Shown: positions 48,760-61,523, counted from the stretch's first letter. The stretch: DNA of 64,000 bases from Steromphala cineraria (GCA_916613615.1 OU744732.1:45313227-45377226); one strand, 5' to 3'. Notes: generated by a model not told the origin, from the sequence alone. Translations and numbers: made by a program.

Positions 48760-49083
48760 CCCCCACCACTGGACACATTACCTTATCGTGGTGTGGTGGT
48801 TTGTGTGCTTCTGCGACCCCGAGAGCTATGCCAGCTGGAGCTTCCATGCTCCTGGTAGGGTCACCCAAGCTTGACAGGTCGACGGGTAGAAGCCAGACCA
48901 AATGTGTGTCCTTCTAAAACCTGCTTTCTATCTCTTACTATGCCTTTCTTTCCGTCATTTCCCTCATCCTTTCGATCCCTTTCTCTCTGATCTGTCTACT
49001 CTCTTTTGGATGGCAACATCCACGTGTTTAATAACTGAAATATTGTTCAAAACACGTAAAACACCAACTCACTCACTCACTCA
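48760..49083 (+). mobile_element. ~324-bp LINE-derived or SINE-like insertion with (ACTC)n tail, only in R2
   Basis: R1 has the empty site AATATCTCCTGTTAACCC; here CTCC is repeated on both sides of the insert. It starts with a C-run and ACCACTGGACACATTACC, then GTGTGCTTCTGCGACCCC and CATGCTCCTGGTAGGGTCAC. It ends AACTGAAATATTGTTC, CGTAAAACACCAACTCAC and five ACTC repeats. No tRNA-type A or B box is seen. The head resembles, from memory, 5' UTRs of invertebrate CR1/L2-type LINEs, so it may be an internally deleted LINE. It is GC-richer than its surroundings. Confidence 0.85.
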
Positions 49084-50737
49084 CTCCTGTTAACCCAGTT
49101 TTGGATGATACATGTTATCTTCAAAGGGTCAATATATCTTTTTTATTTTTGTGACGTTAAGTCATGCTACTGTCACAAAACATGGAGTGACCTTTTCTTT
49201 TCTAATACGGTAAATTTACGACTGTTGCTTCTACTGAAATAACAAAATGATAATTTAACGGAATACATTAAAATATCTGGAAAATAGTACACAGTTTGAG
49301 ACGGTATACGGTTTGATGTTAATGTTACAGAAGCGCTTCATTCCTACATTTGTTTGATTGCCTTCAAGTATAAGTAATAAATATGATATATATATTACAT
49401 TGATAAAAATTATAATATTTTTAAATAACGCAAAACATTGTTCTCTTGAACTCATAGGATGAAAATGCTTTCTACTATGTACATGTACCACTTTCGGGAA
49501 CTGGGATTTGGAATAACTTTGGCAATTAATTTGTTCTACCTAAAGGGTATACATCTCGATCTAGTGGTGTTTCATGTCCAATGTCCAAAAATAAAAGGTC
49601 AATATCGCAAGTACGGTTAGGAAAGAGTTATATTGATATGGTGATGCAATACTGTTATGAACAGTAAGACTTCCAGCAAAATGGATAGGGACAGGGAAAA
49701 TGCAAGTCCGTCAAACATTGCATAGGTATATCAACAGTTTTACATGCAGAAACACCCAAATGCAATATGTACACATCGTCAAGAAAACTTTTCCAGTGTT
49801 CATACAAGCAACAAATGAGTGTGTATGCCTGACGAACTGAATTACTGTTTAATTTTGGACATCCAATTATCCAGAAGATTAGTAAAAGTTAATACTAGAC
49901 ATGGAAAAGATTTGGATGTATAGTTTTCTTAATCGGTGAGAAACATTCTGATCTTATAAAATGACTTAGAAGTAAAAGTACATAACAAAGAAATTCGTAC
50001 AAATATTAAAACATTAATTAATCGGTGATATGTCAGAAAACATGTGCAAAATGTGAAATGAATCAGATGAACATGTTTTCAAAAAAACATAAATTCATAT
50101 CAACATAGATTCTGATATTGGAAAACCACTAAGAACAAAACATGAAAATTCGTAAATGAATAAAAAAACTAACGAAATCAGTTGTCTTTTGCTTCTAAAC
50201 CCCTTCTAGTAGGGTAGAAGACATGTGCAAAATTTGAATACAATCCGTCATATGTCCAACTAAAATAGGACAGACGGACCTTAAGACGGACCGAAGGATG
50301 GAATCGTAAATCTCGACCGTTCGTCTGGGGATGGGGGTAAAAATCAGAAATAAACTAATAACAACACCATAAACTTAAAAAAATTTCATATACAAAACCC
50401 CTAATCCAGAAATGAAGATTATGATATCTTTGTTTCCTCATAATGCCATTGATATTGATACCAAATGATATTTATATATGCAATTGGGCAATGCTGATTT
50501 GTAATTTGTAATAAAAACAATTCTAAAGTGGATTGTTAAAGTGAGAAGAGTCAGTGCATACTCGCGTCCAAAAGAAGCTTGACACTTGTTATTTTCAAAA
50601 GCAAGTGTTTTAATTACATATTAGCAATATACTGTACTCTTGGTTCCTTTTTGTTCATTAATACTGAAAATGTGTAAACATTCTGTTGAAACAATAGTTT
50701 GTTTCACACCAGCGGAAATATTTCAAGCGATGAACTA
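49084..50737. other. R2 backbone, no gene recognised
   Basis: Non-coding duplicate of 32350-33994. Confidence 0.5.
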
Positions 50738-51055
50738 GCCATAGGTGAGGTGAGGTGAGGTGATTTGGGGTTAAGCGCAGCTTTCAAAAGTATTTCACTT
50801 ATATCACGGTAACTAGTATCATTGCAGGGAGAAAGCCCTCAACGCTATTATGACTATGCATTCCAGTGAAACCTGCGATCATGGACTAGAACTAGCGAAT
50901 TATGGATGGTATTACACTGAAATTCAGTGTAGCATTGGGCCCAAATCTTACTGTGCGTAGAATTGTTCGCAAAGTGCTGAGCTATTTGAAGGATTCGAAC
51001 CCCGGACCTCTTAATCGTTAATCTTAATTTAGTCCCCGAACGAGCCACAGGAATG
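50738..51055 (-). mobile_element. tRNA-derived SINE (R2 copy)
   Basis: Duplicate of 33995-34322. The B box GGTTCGAATCC is intact at 51001-50991. The CCTCA tail has only about three repeats against six in R1, a length change after duplication. Confidence 0.88.
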
Positions 51056-51568
51056 AGGCATTCAAATGATGAAAATTGGGGCATATTGAAACATTCCATG
51101 TTTGATAAAAGCGGTATCTAACCTAATCTATTGGTTCCAACAGACTAGCCAGCAAATGGACTGTGACAGATACGGGAGACCGGTACATGGACATTTCAAT
51201 TGTGACTTAATCCGTAGGAATACATTACAACATGTTTGTGTGTGTGTGTGTGTGTACTCATGATGACCCGATTTAAGGTGTGAGCTTTATTGCGTAAACA
51301 CTCTGCACACATTGAATATCAAGTTTCTTTCGGAAGTGAATAATTGATTTCATTTTTCGATCGGTCTTTGAATGAATCTTGCAGGCGTTAGAAGCGCAAT
51401 CATTTATGTGTGGAACAATGCATCAAGGTGTTGACCAGCATTATGTTTAACTGTATACCAACACTCTGTTTAAACCTAACCTCGAAGGAGAGTCCCAGAT
51501 GTATTAGAAGAGATTGGTAACATTGATCATTGTTAGTACATTTCTGTCGGACAGGACACAATCTAGCT

Positions 51569-51700
51569 AAAACTAGCCATAATGTTTACGTCCCCTAAGT
51601 CCTACATGTACTTTACATCCAGTGCTAGACACGGACCGAGTGGGTAAATCCCTAGATATATGGTAGGACTTATTGGACGTAAACATTATAACGCTAGTTT
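51569..51700. repeat. 132-bp imperfect hairpin (R2)
   Basis: Duplicate of 34837-34967 with the same inverted arms around AATGTTTACGTCC. Confidence 0.65.
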
Positions 51701-52766
51701 CAAGTAGATTGAGCAGAATAGTTTAAAAATGTGAAACTCGTTGATTTTGAACTTTCCAGTCAAACAAGCCATTAGATTTCTCGTATCAGGTAATGTGGCA
51801 TGTAAACGCTTGTAAAACTTTTCATCTATTATAACCATTGGTTCAGTAATCTGCACTATATATGAATTACAAATGTCACCAGTTTGTCACTTTGGGTACT
51901 TTAAACAGCCATTTGACAACTCATGTGATACAGCTGTCAGTTTATTTCTAATAATAAATATTGAAGATCTTTTGCAATGATATATATTATAATTTTTTCA
52001 TGTTTTTCATTCATACAATACTCCAAAACACTTGACAAGGATATATAAACATTACGAAACAAACTTCAAGAATGCTTATTATATATGAAACAATTTTATA
52101 TCATTAAAATGAACCATCGTAATCATTGAAGTATAAAGACACCAAATTACCTCTTTCAAAAACCGTTGGTTACCAAAAATAAAACCGATATCAAAATTGA
52201 AGATGAATGGATGTCTTTAAACCCTATATAAAATTCTTAGAATGTATTGTTACATACTTTCAGTACTTTTTATGATTTGTCTGCATTATTGATAATATGT
52301 TTATGACATCAAATTTTGAAATAAGTAGAATAATAGCTTTGAAAATTACTATTTCGTTTAAGTTTATGTAAATTCTATATTGTTATGTATTCTAAATTAG
52401 TATAATTATAGATCTTACAGATTTTTAAAAATGATATGTCAATTAAAAGACATTTATTCAAGTCGTCAGTGAGCCTACTCCTCGCAAAATATATATTTAT
52501 ATCAATTTGATAAGGATCACAGATATTATTTTTCTTAAAGAGCATATTTCAACATCTATTTTCCTTAAAGAACATATTTTAAATTGACATGAAAACGTAT
52601 ACCATCAATTAAACACGATTACACATGATTTTAAGTGATCACATGTGCGTTCATGCTCACATTGCCTTATTTGATGTAAACAGCAAAATGAAGGTTTTTT
52701 TTATCAGAAATGATTTTAAAAAAATGGAAGTTTTACCCCTCAAGGCCAAAGGCTGATCAAAACTGG
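51701..52766. other. End of module R2, no gene recognised
   Basis: Very AT-rich, nearly identical to the end of R1. Similarity stops at AAAACTGG. Confidence 0.55.
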
Positions 52767-53600
52767 ACTGTCTAAACATCCCGTTGCAAATGCACTTAAC
52801 GTGAGCCAAAACGTTTTTAACAGAGTATGGAAACGGCACCAATGTTTTGTACAGCATCATATCGCCATGGTTGTGATCGTCAAAGGTCAACAAGGCAACA
52901 GGAGGTCATTTTAGTACCCTTGAGGCACGTTGCTATCCATTCTGGAAAGCTTCCACCCAGCGAAATGCGGTCCTGAACGTCTCTGTCATACAAATTTCCA
53001 CACATATGATTCGGAACCAAACTTCCGGTTTGAACCAAACTCAAAGAAGGCATATGTCAGCATCCCCTACCAGTACGTCACAGGCGGAACGTTTTGAGTA
53101 GGCTCAGACACATATGACACTGGTTATCAGTGACGAGGCCCCAGTTCTTTTCACAGATGAGTCTTGGCATTGTTTTAATTTCCAAGACAGACGGCAGCAG
53201 GCATAGTGGAGAGAACGAGAAAGGTTTGTTTTGACTTTGATATGAGTGAACATGATCGTTGCAGTGATGATTCAAAAAAGTTCTCGGGACAGGTACTCAG
53301 GTACAGGCGGACTGATCTACAACTCATGGATAGTGATACACTCTACAGAGATTAAATCCTAATAGTGTCTATGTAAGACCTTATGCTGATGTATTTTGTT
53401 CCGGAATTAATTAATTGAAGATTGCGCTCGTCCTAACCATGCAAGGGTGGTTTCTTGTATTGGTCGACCAGAGTGTTTATTCTCCGTTTTTCAAAGCCCA
53501 TTGAACATGTTTGAAACATGCGGCAGATCGCCATTTCCTGCTCCGCAAAGCAATGAACAAAACATATCTGTCAAGTCCATACCCAGATAAGATTTTGATT
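52767..53600 (+). pseudogene. Degenerate Tc1-like transposase relic
   Basis: Translation in shifting frames shows the family's parts in order. There is a helix-turn-helix segment ANALNVSQNVFNRVWKRH (about 52787-52840), then LFTDESWHCFNF (about 53147-53182) with the first catalytic Asp. Next come DCARPNHARVV (about 53421-53453) at the second Asp position and KPIEHV (about 53496) at the usual PIEHVWD position. Several stops and frameshifts separate them, so it is inactive. Neither inverted end was found. It directly follows the end of module R2 and has no counterpart after R1. Confidence 0.75.
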
Positions 53601-56449
53601 TGTAAAGAAGCCTTTAACAGTCAATACAAATATGAAGTTGCACTTCAAATGGACAAATGATAATCAAACGAAATAATTCCTAATCAATGTCTTAATTATA
53701 TTTTCCAACATTTATGATGAATTAATCATACTCAGATGACATGTTACCATCCTACAAGGCAAGCGTTTCAATCCGTTTCGGACACCAAACGGACATTTGG
53801 ACCTTGGATCAAGTCGAGAACACTTTCAGCTGTATGGTAAAAGATGACATAGCGAGCGTGCATAACACACTAATCAATGAGATATTGAATTTTAAGGAAA
53901 ATTCTACCAGAAGGAAAATAATTCTCAGTCACACGTATAATTGGATAACAAAGGTAATTCATACATATTGATAAGAATCTGACATACTCTTGTTAGGCTT
54001 GTGAATGAGGCGCCTCTCTCAGTAATATGTTCATTCAATGAATACTTAGACGTAAGTAATATTACTCGCCCGTGTAACTCCACCAATCGCCGCCAAAAAC
54101 ACATATTGTTGTAATAACGTTTTCGTAAATAATTTGATTTTAAGGACAGTTCATTATTAAATTATGGATAAAACGATTCTGATCAATTTAAGATAGTTCA
54201 CTTTCTTCTATGGGTATAAATAAAAGTGTATCGTTGTTGTGTTGTCAATGAGATATATCAAACAACAATTTGCATTAAGTCTTCAAATGGTGTTATAATG
54301 AAATAATACCTTTGTATGTTAAAGACAAGTAAAACATGGTCGCGGCTAATATTCTCTATTTCTTAATTGTACCACTATCACGTGTTTTATGTTATATATT
54401 CTGCCAGGCAATTTAAAAAATATGTTTGTAGTTGACCAATCTTTGAAGTATTAATCAGGATTGTTAAAAGCCTCTTGAGCTTTTCAGAGGCAATCAATGA
54501 ATATGCAAATTCTTACATTAGAATGTTATTTGCTAAAAATTACACACATTGATCATACCTGACATTATTTCATATAGTATTTGGTGGTAATGTGTATGAT
54601 GTGTGCAGTTATGTATATGCCTTATCAAACACCAAATGCTTAATTTGAATATCGATCATTTTGTTGTTGTTTGTTCATGAATTTAATTATTTTATTTGGT
54701 CATGTTGTTAAAAATGCAAGGTACGTCTTTGACAATTTATGTAACACTAGGGCTCTATTCTAGCAAAACAAAATCCAATGTCATTACGGTTCATTGATAT
54801 TTTATTACCATTTATTGTCATAGAGTACTAGTTTTTTCCTCTTCCATGGAACGGATATACAATACTGTCCACAAGTTGACAGTCCAATACCTACTAAAGT
54901 AGTATCTGTCAAAAAAGGCATTGATGTAAGGGCATCACCGTGAAAAATATTCAATCGACAGACAAGACTGCTACAAGTATGTAATGGTTCTCAAGTAGGT
55001 CACAGAGACGTATTGACTACGTTCCTTATTGCTTCCTGAGCGTCCAAGTATCTCTGATGTAAATGTCAGATCTGGTAGATGTGTTGACTCTTCTCTGATA
55101 AATCATGTTGATAGAATCTTGAAACGGAATTGCATTCCTGATGTTAAATGAAAGGACATGGAGCAGTTTATTTGACAGACTTCTATGTCTTAACACCTGT
55201 GCAAAAGTAATTCTTTAAGTAATCCAGACATGTTATTTTATAAATCATTAAAAAATATCATTGTTAATGTTTAGTTTATTTATAGAAATGAAATAACCAA
55301 ATGTTCTGTTTTGCCTCAAATGATATGAACATGTAGTTTGTCCTTAAAACTAGTGAGCGTAAACTGATGGCTGTAACCCTCTCAAATTTTCAGTATTTTT
55401 GTATTTTGTGTCAGACAATATGATAAGAGCAAAGGAATTCCTATTCTCCAAAATGGATACAAAATGTCGGAATTGGATACATTTATATGAAATGTAAAAT
55501 ATATAATTGCTAAATTACATCAATCAGAAAACAATGCTTACATGTAAACTGATCTGTATGATAATTGTTTTTTTTAAAGTATCATTTCATATAAACGTTT
55601 TGATTAAAGTAACTGTGTCACCACCAAATCTAATCTTAATTTGTTTCAATCCTCATTGTTGATCTTGGGCCTGTGCAAGCCAACCTTTGTGGCCTGTTAG
55701 TTTTCAAAAGAAGCATTACCCCATGTGTTAACATCCCGGGCATCTGTTTCTTGAAATCGTCAGCAGGTGGTTATGCAGTTATCGATTTTGATGGCATTCG
55801 CTCTTGTGTCGTAAGAATTTTGATAGAGTAGCGATGTTCACCAGGCTGAACCTCCAAGTGATAAGTTCAATGATGAGTTTTGGTTTGGAGAGGGTTCATA
55901 GATATACATCTTAAAAGATGCCACAATAGCACAAGCGTTCGGTGTATATCATTACTCACACCGGTGACTTATGTTAACTTCTATCATACTAAATCCATAT
56001 TCAGTATCTTGATTTAGTGACCAATACCAATACTTTTTTGTAACTGTAATTTTTTAAAAGAAAAATGAGAATACATCACTCAGGATCAGCGTATATAAAT
56101 GATGAAGCTACCAATTATTACACAACGTTCCAGTGCTTGTGACATGATAATAGGTTTCAGAAGATATTCTGAAAATTCATAATCATTTGCATTGGAATCC
56201 ACTTATGACCCCAACAGAAATAATAGAATGAGCTGTTGGCCTTTGTTGCCTAGATCACTTTCAAGTGTATGGAGGTGATACTTTCACAAAACGTGACATA
56301 ATGGTATTGAAATCAAAGGAAGGGAGGTTAATGATCAGTCACACCTTATTTATGAATAGTGTTGAAAACATGATGCGGGATTATGTAAAGCTTATCGTGT
56401 GTTATATCTATTTTCAAACTTTAATATGAATAGCATGATATATACTAAT
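53601..56449. repeat. Inter-module gap with older, diverged L/R fragments
   Basis: 54960-55150 matches the L/R junction region near 61484 (GACAGACAAGACTGC, ATGTAATGGTTC, ATTGCTTCCTGAGCGTCCAAG versus its counterparts). The stretches near 53870-53950 and 56300-56400 resemble R sequence near 27390-27500 (GAAAATTCTACCAGAAGG; GCGGGATTATGTAAA). These look like remnants of earlier module copies. A 76-codon frame at 53741-53971 (with KENSTRRKIILSHTY) covers one of them and is not a recognised gene. Confidence 0.55.
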
Positions 56450-57740
56450 ATGGAGGCCCGGGCAGGTCATGATGTGATGATCAACTGCTACAGTATTACT
56501 TTCTGTCCAAGCGGACCATGAACCAATGTGATAATAAGCAGAAGGATCGTGCCTTATGGGACCCTCTCATGTATATGAAGGCCTGGGCGGGTCATGATTA
56601 TGTGATTATGAAAGAGTTTCGGTAGTGCGGACAATGAACCAATGTAATAATAAGCAGACGGATCGTACCTTATGGGATCTCTCACTTATATAGAGGCCCG
56701 GGCGGGTCATGATGATGTGATGATCAAAGTGTTACAGTATGACTTTCTGTCCAAGCGGACCATGAACCAATGCGATAATAAGCAGAACGATCGTACCTTA
56801 TGGGATCTCTCACTTATATGGAGGCCTGGGCGGGTCATGATGATGTGATTATCAAAGTGTTACAGTATGACTTTCTGTCCAAGCGGACCATGAACCAATG
56901 TGATAATAAGCAGAAGGATCGTACCTTATGGGATCTCTCACTTATATGGAGGCCCGGGCGGGTCATGATGATGTGATTATCAAAGTGTTACAGTATGACT
57001 TTCTGTCCAAGCGGACCATTAACCAATGTGATAATATGCCTTATGGGATCGTCTCACGTATATGGAGGCCCGGGCGGGTCATGATTATGTGATTATCAAA
57101 GTGTTACAGTATGACTTTCTGTCCAAGCAGACCATTAACCAATGTGATAATAAGCAGAAGGATCGTACCTTATGGGATCTCTCGCTTATATGGAGGCCCG
57201 AGCGGGTCATGATGATGTGATTATCAAAGTGTTACAGTATGACTTTCTGTCCAAGCGGACCATGAACCAATGTGATAATAAGCAGAAGGATCGTACCTTA
57301 TGGGATCTCTCGCTTATATGGAGGCCCGAGCGGGTCAGGATGATGTGATTATCAAAGTGTTACAGTATGACTTTCTGTCCAAGCGGACCATGAACCAATG
57401 TGATAATAAGCAGAACGATCGTACCTTATGGGACAGTCTCACTTCTATGGAGGCCCGAGCGGGTCATGATGATGTGATTATCAAAGTGTTACAGTATGAC
57501 TTTCTGTCCAAGCGGACCATTAACCAATGTGATAATAAGCAGAAGGATCGTACCTTATGGGATTGTCTCATTTATATGGAGGCCCGGGCGGGTCATGATG
57601 ATGTGATTATTAAAGAGTTTCGGTATAGCCGACAATGAACCAATGTGATAATAAGCAGAAGGATCGTACCTTATGGGATCGTCTCACTTGTATGGAGGCC
57701 CGGGCGGGTCATGATTATGTGATTATCAATGTGTTACCTT
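56450..57740 (+). repeat. ~129-bp minisatellite array C (module L3), about 11 units
   Basis: Landmarks near 56450, 56574, 56690, 56818, 56946, 57062, 57188, 57318, 57447, 57576 and 57692. First and last units match those of array B in order and in private variants (such as TATAGCCGACAATG near the end). The middle differs in unit order and number, as expected for turnover after duplication. Confidence 0.93.
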
Positions 57741-57812
57741 TCATTGATTCCTAAGGGAATTTAGTCCTTATTGTTGTGACAGAAAGCAAAAATCGATACC
57801 CATCAGATTTTA

Positions 57813-57866
57813 AGAATGCGATGATCCATGTACATATAGAGTATTTCAAATGGATCATCGCATTCT
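57813..57866. other. Perfect 17-bp-arm hairpin in L3
   Basis: The same arms as at 37478-37531, so the hairpin predates the L2/L3 duplication. Confidence 0.9.
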
Positions 57867-60058
57867 AGAGGACCAAAATTTACGTTCTATGGAGGCCCAG
57901 TCATGACAACTTGATGATTCTCGTGCGATCAGGGCATCTGGTCAATAGCTAAAGTCACATTAATTCCTAGAAGTGAAAGTATCATTTCTTTCATTTATAA
58001 TAATTTGAAATGATCTGGACACAAAGGATTCATTTCGTGCCGTTCTCGTAATACCATGCAAATATAATTGAGTTGTAAGTACTAAGTAGCATGGTTTCTT
58101 ATTGATTGTCTTGTATCCTCAATGGGACGGTCTATCACAAGATGATACAGTTGGCGCGGTATTTATATGTTGAAGGAAAACACCGCTAATTTAGTACATT
58201 GAATAATAACATACGTGTGATGTTCTTGCTGTAAGAAGTTCATCATTGGACTGTATAATTTATTGTCTTTACAACTGGACGTGGTTTACTGAATGTGCAA
58301 ATTTTCCATACATGACGTTTTTTTTACAAGTTTGATAACTTGAACTCAACGCTATCTTTCAACTAAATGTGTTTTATCAAGAGTTTTCGGTGTTGCACCA
58401 GTAACATCGACGTAATAATGGCGCTGTATTCATCTTATCACGGAAATATAAAGTATTTGTTCTTTTTTGATAATAAGAAGAATTATCATATCGACCTGGT
58501 AACAATGCCCTATGATTTGGCTTAGGCTCACAGTCTTATGTTTAGAAGTAAATTATGCTCATTTGAGTTGTCCTATTTCTTCTGGTAATGACTGTGCAAA
58601 TGGTCGAGTGTGCATAGTGCAAGCGGATAAATCATTTAAATCGGAGACAATCATTTGTACTGTAAATTCACAGCTACCGTCAAAGTGAAAGACATGTTAG
58701 GTGATTGTCTGTCAGTTTTCAAAAAACGTGGCTTACCAAAGAAATGTGTTGACAAAGTAACCTTTTAAATATTTACATAATGGTATAAGCAGACATTTTG
58801 TGATGGTTATACTTGGTTCAACAACAGAAGACGGTCTTGCTTGAATGTACGGAAATTAAATTGGTTCTTGAATGAAAAGTGGTATCGTCCTAATCCTAGT
58901 TTACGTCGTATTCAAGAGGCAAATTTTTGAATAAAAACACGTTTGAGTAAGATCAGCGTGTGCAGAACACCACAACAGCAGATCAGTCCAAATTGCGGAT
59001 TTGCCTCTCCTGCTGCTCTTAAATTTTTTTAATAAATTAGGCGTTTTCAAAACAATATGAAAAAGAAAATAAAGAATAGAAAGAATAGAAGAAGCTATAA
59101 GAAGACTTTGATCTGAGATGTGAACCTGTCATGAGAATTCCCATTATTATTTTGAGATCTCAACAACCTGTTTTCATTTAATTCGAATGTAAACTATAAT
59201 CTTATCTTGTGATTATCAAGTTCAACTTTCAAAGATCACTGATGACTTGGAATAACACTTTTTGATAATAAATATATTTTTAAATAGATCTAGTTTAGAA
59301 TATGTTCTTTGTACTTTTGTCTTTTGTTGTTATCGTAATATCAATAATTAATTGACTTTTGCAACAACTAACGGACATCCACTTTCAAAGAAAAGAACTT
59401 AATTAGTTTTTTCGAAAAACAATATCTATTTCAAACTACTTGGGAATAGAAAATCAAAGGAGAGGGAATCTTTCATGTTATTTCAATGTTATATGCCTTG
59501 TGGCTATCATTTATCAAATACGGAATTTCAATATTATGATCTTTCAAAGCTTTCTTAGTATAGGTTACCATATTCCTAACTTTTGCAAAGATGACATTTC
59601 CAAGAAGCACATTCTTAAATGCATATTGTTAGTTCAATTTCAGTGTTCTGTGTTTAAAATGTTTACTAAACGAACGTGAATATGTGTATTGGAACCAATC
59701 TATTTCTCTAGTCTATTTTCTAGACAATGTTCCTGAGTAACCAAAGTTTAACTTTCAGATATATGTCTCCCATAATTTGAAACATGTACAGGTGTCACAG
59801 ATGCACCGTCCATCGACCAATTAGGTACCGGTGCTACAGAAATAAGACTTTACAATCATTAACACTTGTGTAACATGTTGTTTACATCACGCGGAAGGTT
59901 ATATACGGTTTATCATGTCAAAGTTTTATAATAAAGCATTCACTATCTATACACGTTGACATTAATGATCAGTGTTGGAGATGCTGTTGTGAGGCTTGGC
60001 AACGTTTGTTTACATTTACATTAAACAATATGGCACTTTTCTTTATGATATTTTGATC
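57867..60058. other. Module L3 interior, no gene recognised
   Basis: Non-coding duplicate of the L2 interior. The 79-codon frame at 59440-59679 differs from its L2 partner mainly at amino-acid-changing sites. Confidence 0.5.
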
Positions 60059-60244
60059 TTATGATTTAAAATTATAACTAGCCTTGTTTACACAAAAGCA
60101 GCGTTTTGTACAGCTCCTACGTTTTGTACTGTTTTCAACATTTGTAAAGCTGCATATGACCAGCAAAAAGCGCAGCATGTATAACGTTATTAAATTTTGT
60201 GGTTTAAATATCATGACTGTATCGCAGAAAAACTGGCAGCGCAT
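60059..60244 (-). other. Small ORF with leader-like segment (L3 copy)
   Basis: Parallel of 22941-23135: the leader (YMLRFLLVICSFTNVENS) and SCTKRCFC are kept, but the frame then ends KASYNFKS without the last two cysteines. Confidence 0.15.
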
Positions 60245-60816
60245 TTGACAGTCATTAAAAAGCTGTTTTTGGATTCTTAAAGATAAAATACAAATTTTAC
60301 AAACTGAATTTAGCTTGTGTCCTACAAAGTAATTAGCATAACATGATTTAAATTAAAGGTAGTAATTAACATTAATAATTTAAATGGAAGGTTATAAATC
60401 TTTCTAATTTACAAGAGAGTTTCATTTCCCTGTGATCATTTCACAAAGAGCTTTTTACTTTTCCAGTTGGCAATATCTTCAAGATGAAAAAAATATAAAC
60501 ATATCATAAAAGACATGCAGATAGCCCCAAGATGATAATGTAATTACATCTATCATGGACGTCGATAGAGAAAAGGTCAAGTAATCGGTAAGTTATTTGT
60601 TGACGTTAATAAAGAAAATCCAATTTCGTCAATGCAATGAATCTAACGACAATCTAGATATTATAGATTTCTTGGACAAGAACTTAATTACTCCCAGTTT
60701 ATTTCATTTAGTTCAAAGAGATTTTAATTTTAATCACTTTGTTGATCATTTCATGCGATTGACTTTAATTCATGTATCCTTTGGAGACACCTGCAACTTG
60801 TTGGTCGTAACAATTA

Positions 60817-61030
60817 CCGTATTCGACCTATTAAGCGCTGTGAGCGGTTAAAAAATTGGAAAGAGGGGGCGCTTAACAAAGTGTCTTAATCATTCAGTCG
60901 AATGATAAACATGTTTGTATATTCTCGCTCTGCATATGGTCTTTTAGCATAGGTTACAAATCCAATTACCGTGATTAAAGAGGAGGACTGAAATATATGT
61001 AAATTTTCATAGGTTTGTCATGTAAGGTAC
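60817..61030. mobile_element. CCGTATTCGAC MITE, one end lost (L3)
   Basis: Preceded by TA (60815-60816). It matches the complete element at 1945 in reverse, including the ATGTTTGTATATTCTCGC stretch deleted from L2. The far inverted end is missing, as in L2. Confidence 0.85.
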
Positions 61031-61523
61031 GAGTATTCCATCACAGAATTGTTCTTGACATTTGAAAAATAATTTAGGTTGGAATTTGGATCAACCAACT
61101 TAGAGACTTCAGTGTATAACCTTTCCTAATCGGCTAGCAATGGGAAATGCACTTTAACGTAATAAACAAGGAACATGGCGCTGAATTTAAAACTAGAAAA
61201 TCCTCGTCAAATATCAAAAAGAAATATTTACTGAAAAAAGTATCACTGAAACCAAGTATTTGTCTTACGGTACGCTCATAAATGCAATGATAATAACGTT
61301 CTGTAATTTTTATTACCACATGATTACAGAGTACTAGGTTTTTAATCACTAGCATTTACTTCAGCGTTAGAGCGACATATATCTTCCAAATGTTGACAGT
61401 CCTAAACTTCAGTGAGTAGCATAAGTCAAAATAGTCATTTGTTCAACAGCATCAGCCAAAGAGTGATAAAAATTGTCAATCGACAGACAAAGCTGCCGAA
61501 ATTAGGTAATGGTTCCTCAAAGA

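Larger units (their letters stand above)
41203..52766 (+). repeat. Module R2 (recent duplicate of R1)
   Basis: Corresponds to 24877-36040 at an offset starting at 16,326 bp. The offset grows by about 75 bp and 324 bp at two insertions that only this copy carries. Otherwise it has the same elements in the same order. Confidence 0.93.
56450..61523 (+). repeat. Module L3 (recent duplicate of L2)
   Basis: Nearly identical to 36041-41202. It keeps the TTAA site (near 61154) that is empty in L2 as well and filled in L1. It passes into R3 across the same AACTCACATTGACG junction, but R3 is diverged, so this is the unrearranged form of an L-R junction. Confidence 0.92.

Noticed and set aside
39119..59679. 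79-codon frames conserved between L2 (39119-39358) and L3 (59440-59679)
   Set aside because: Five of the six nucleotide changes I compared alter the amino acid, and L1 has a frame-breaking deletion, so conservation reflects recent duplication, not constraint.
40285..60851. 83/84-codon frames in L2 (40285-40536) and L3 (60597-60851)
   Set aside because: The two differences between them both change the amino acid, the frame runs into the MITE end, and no domain is visible.
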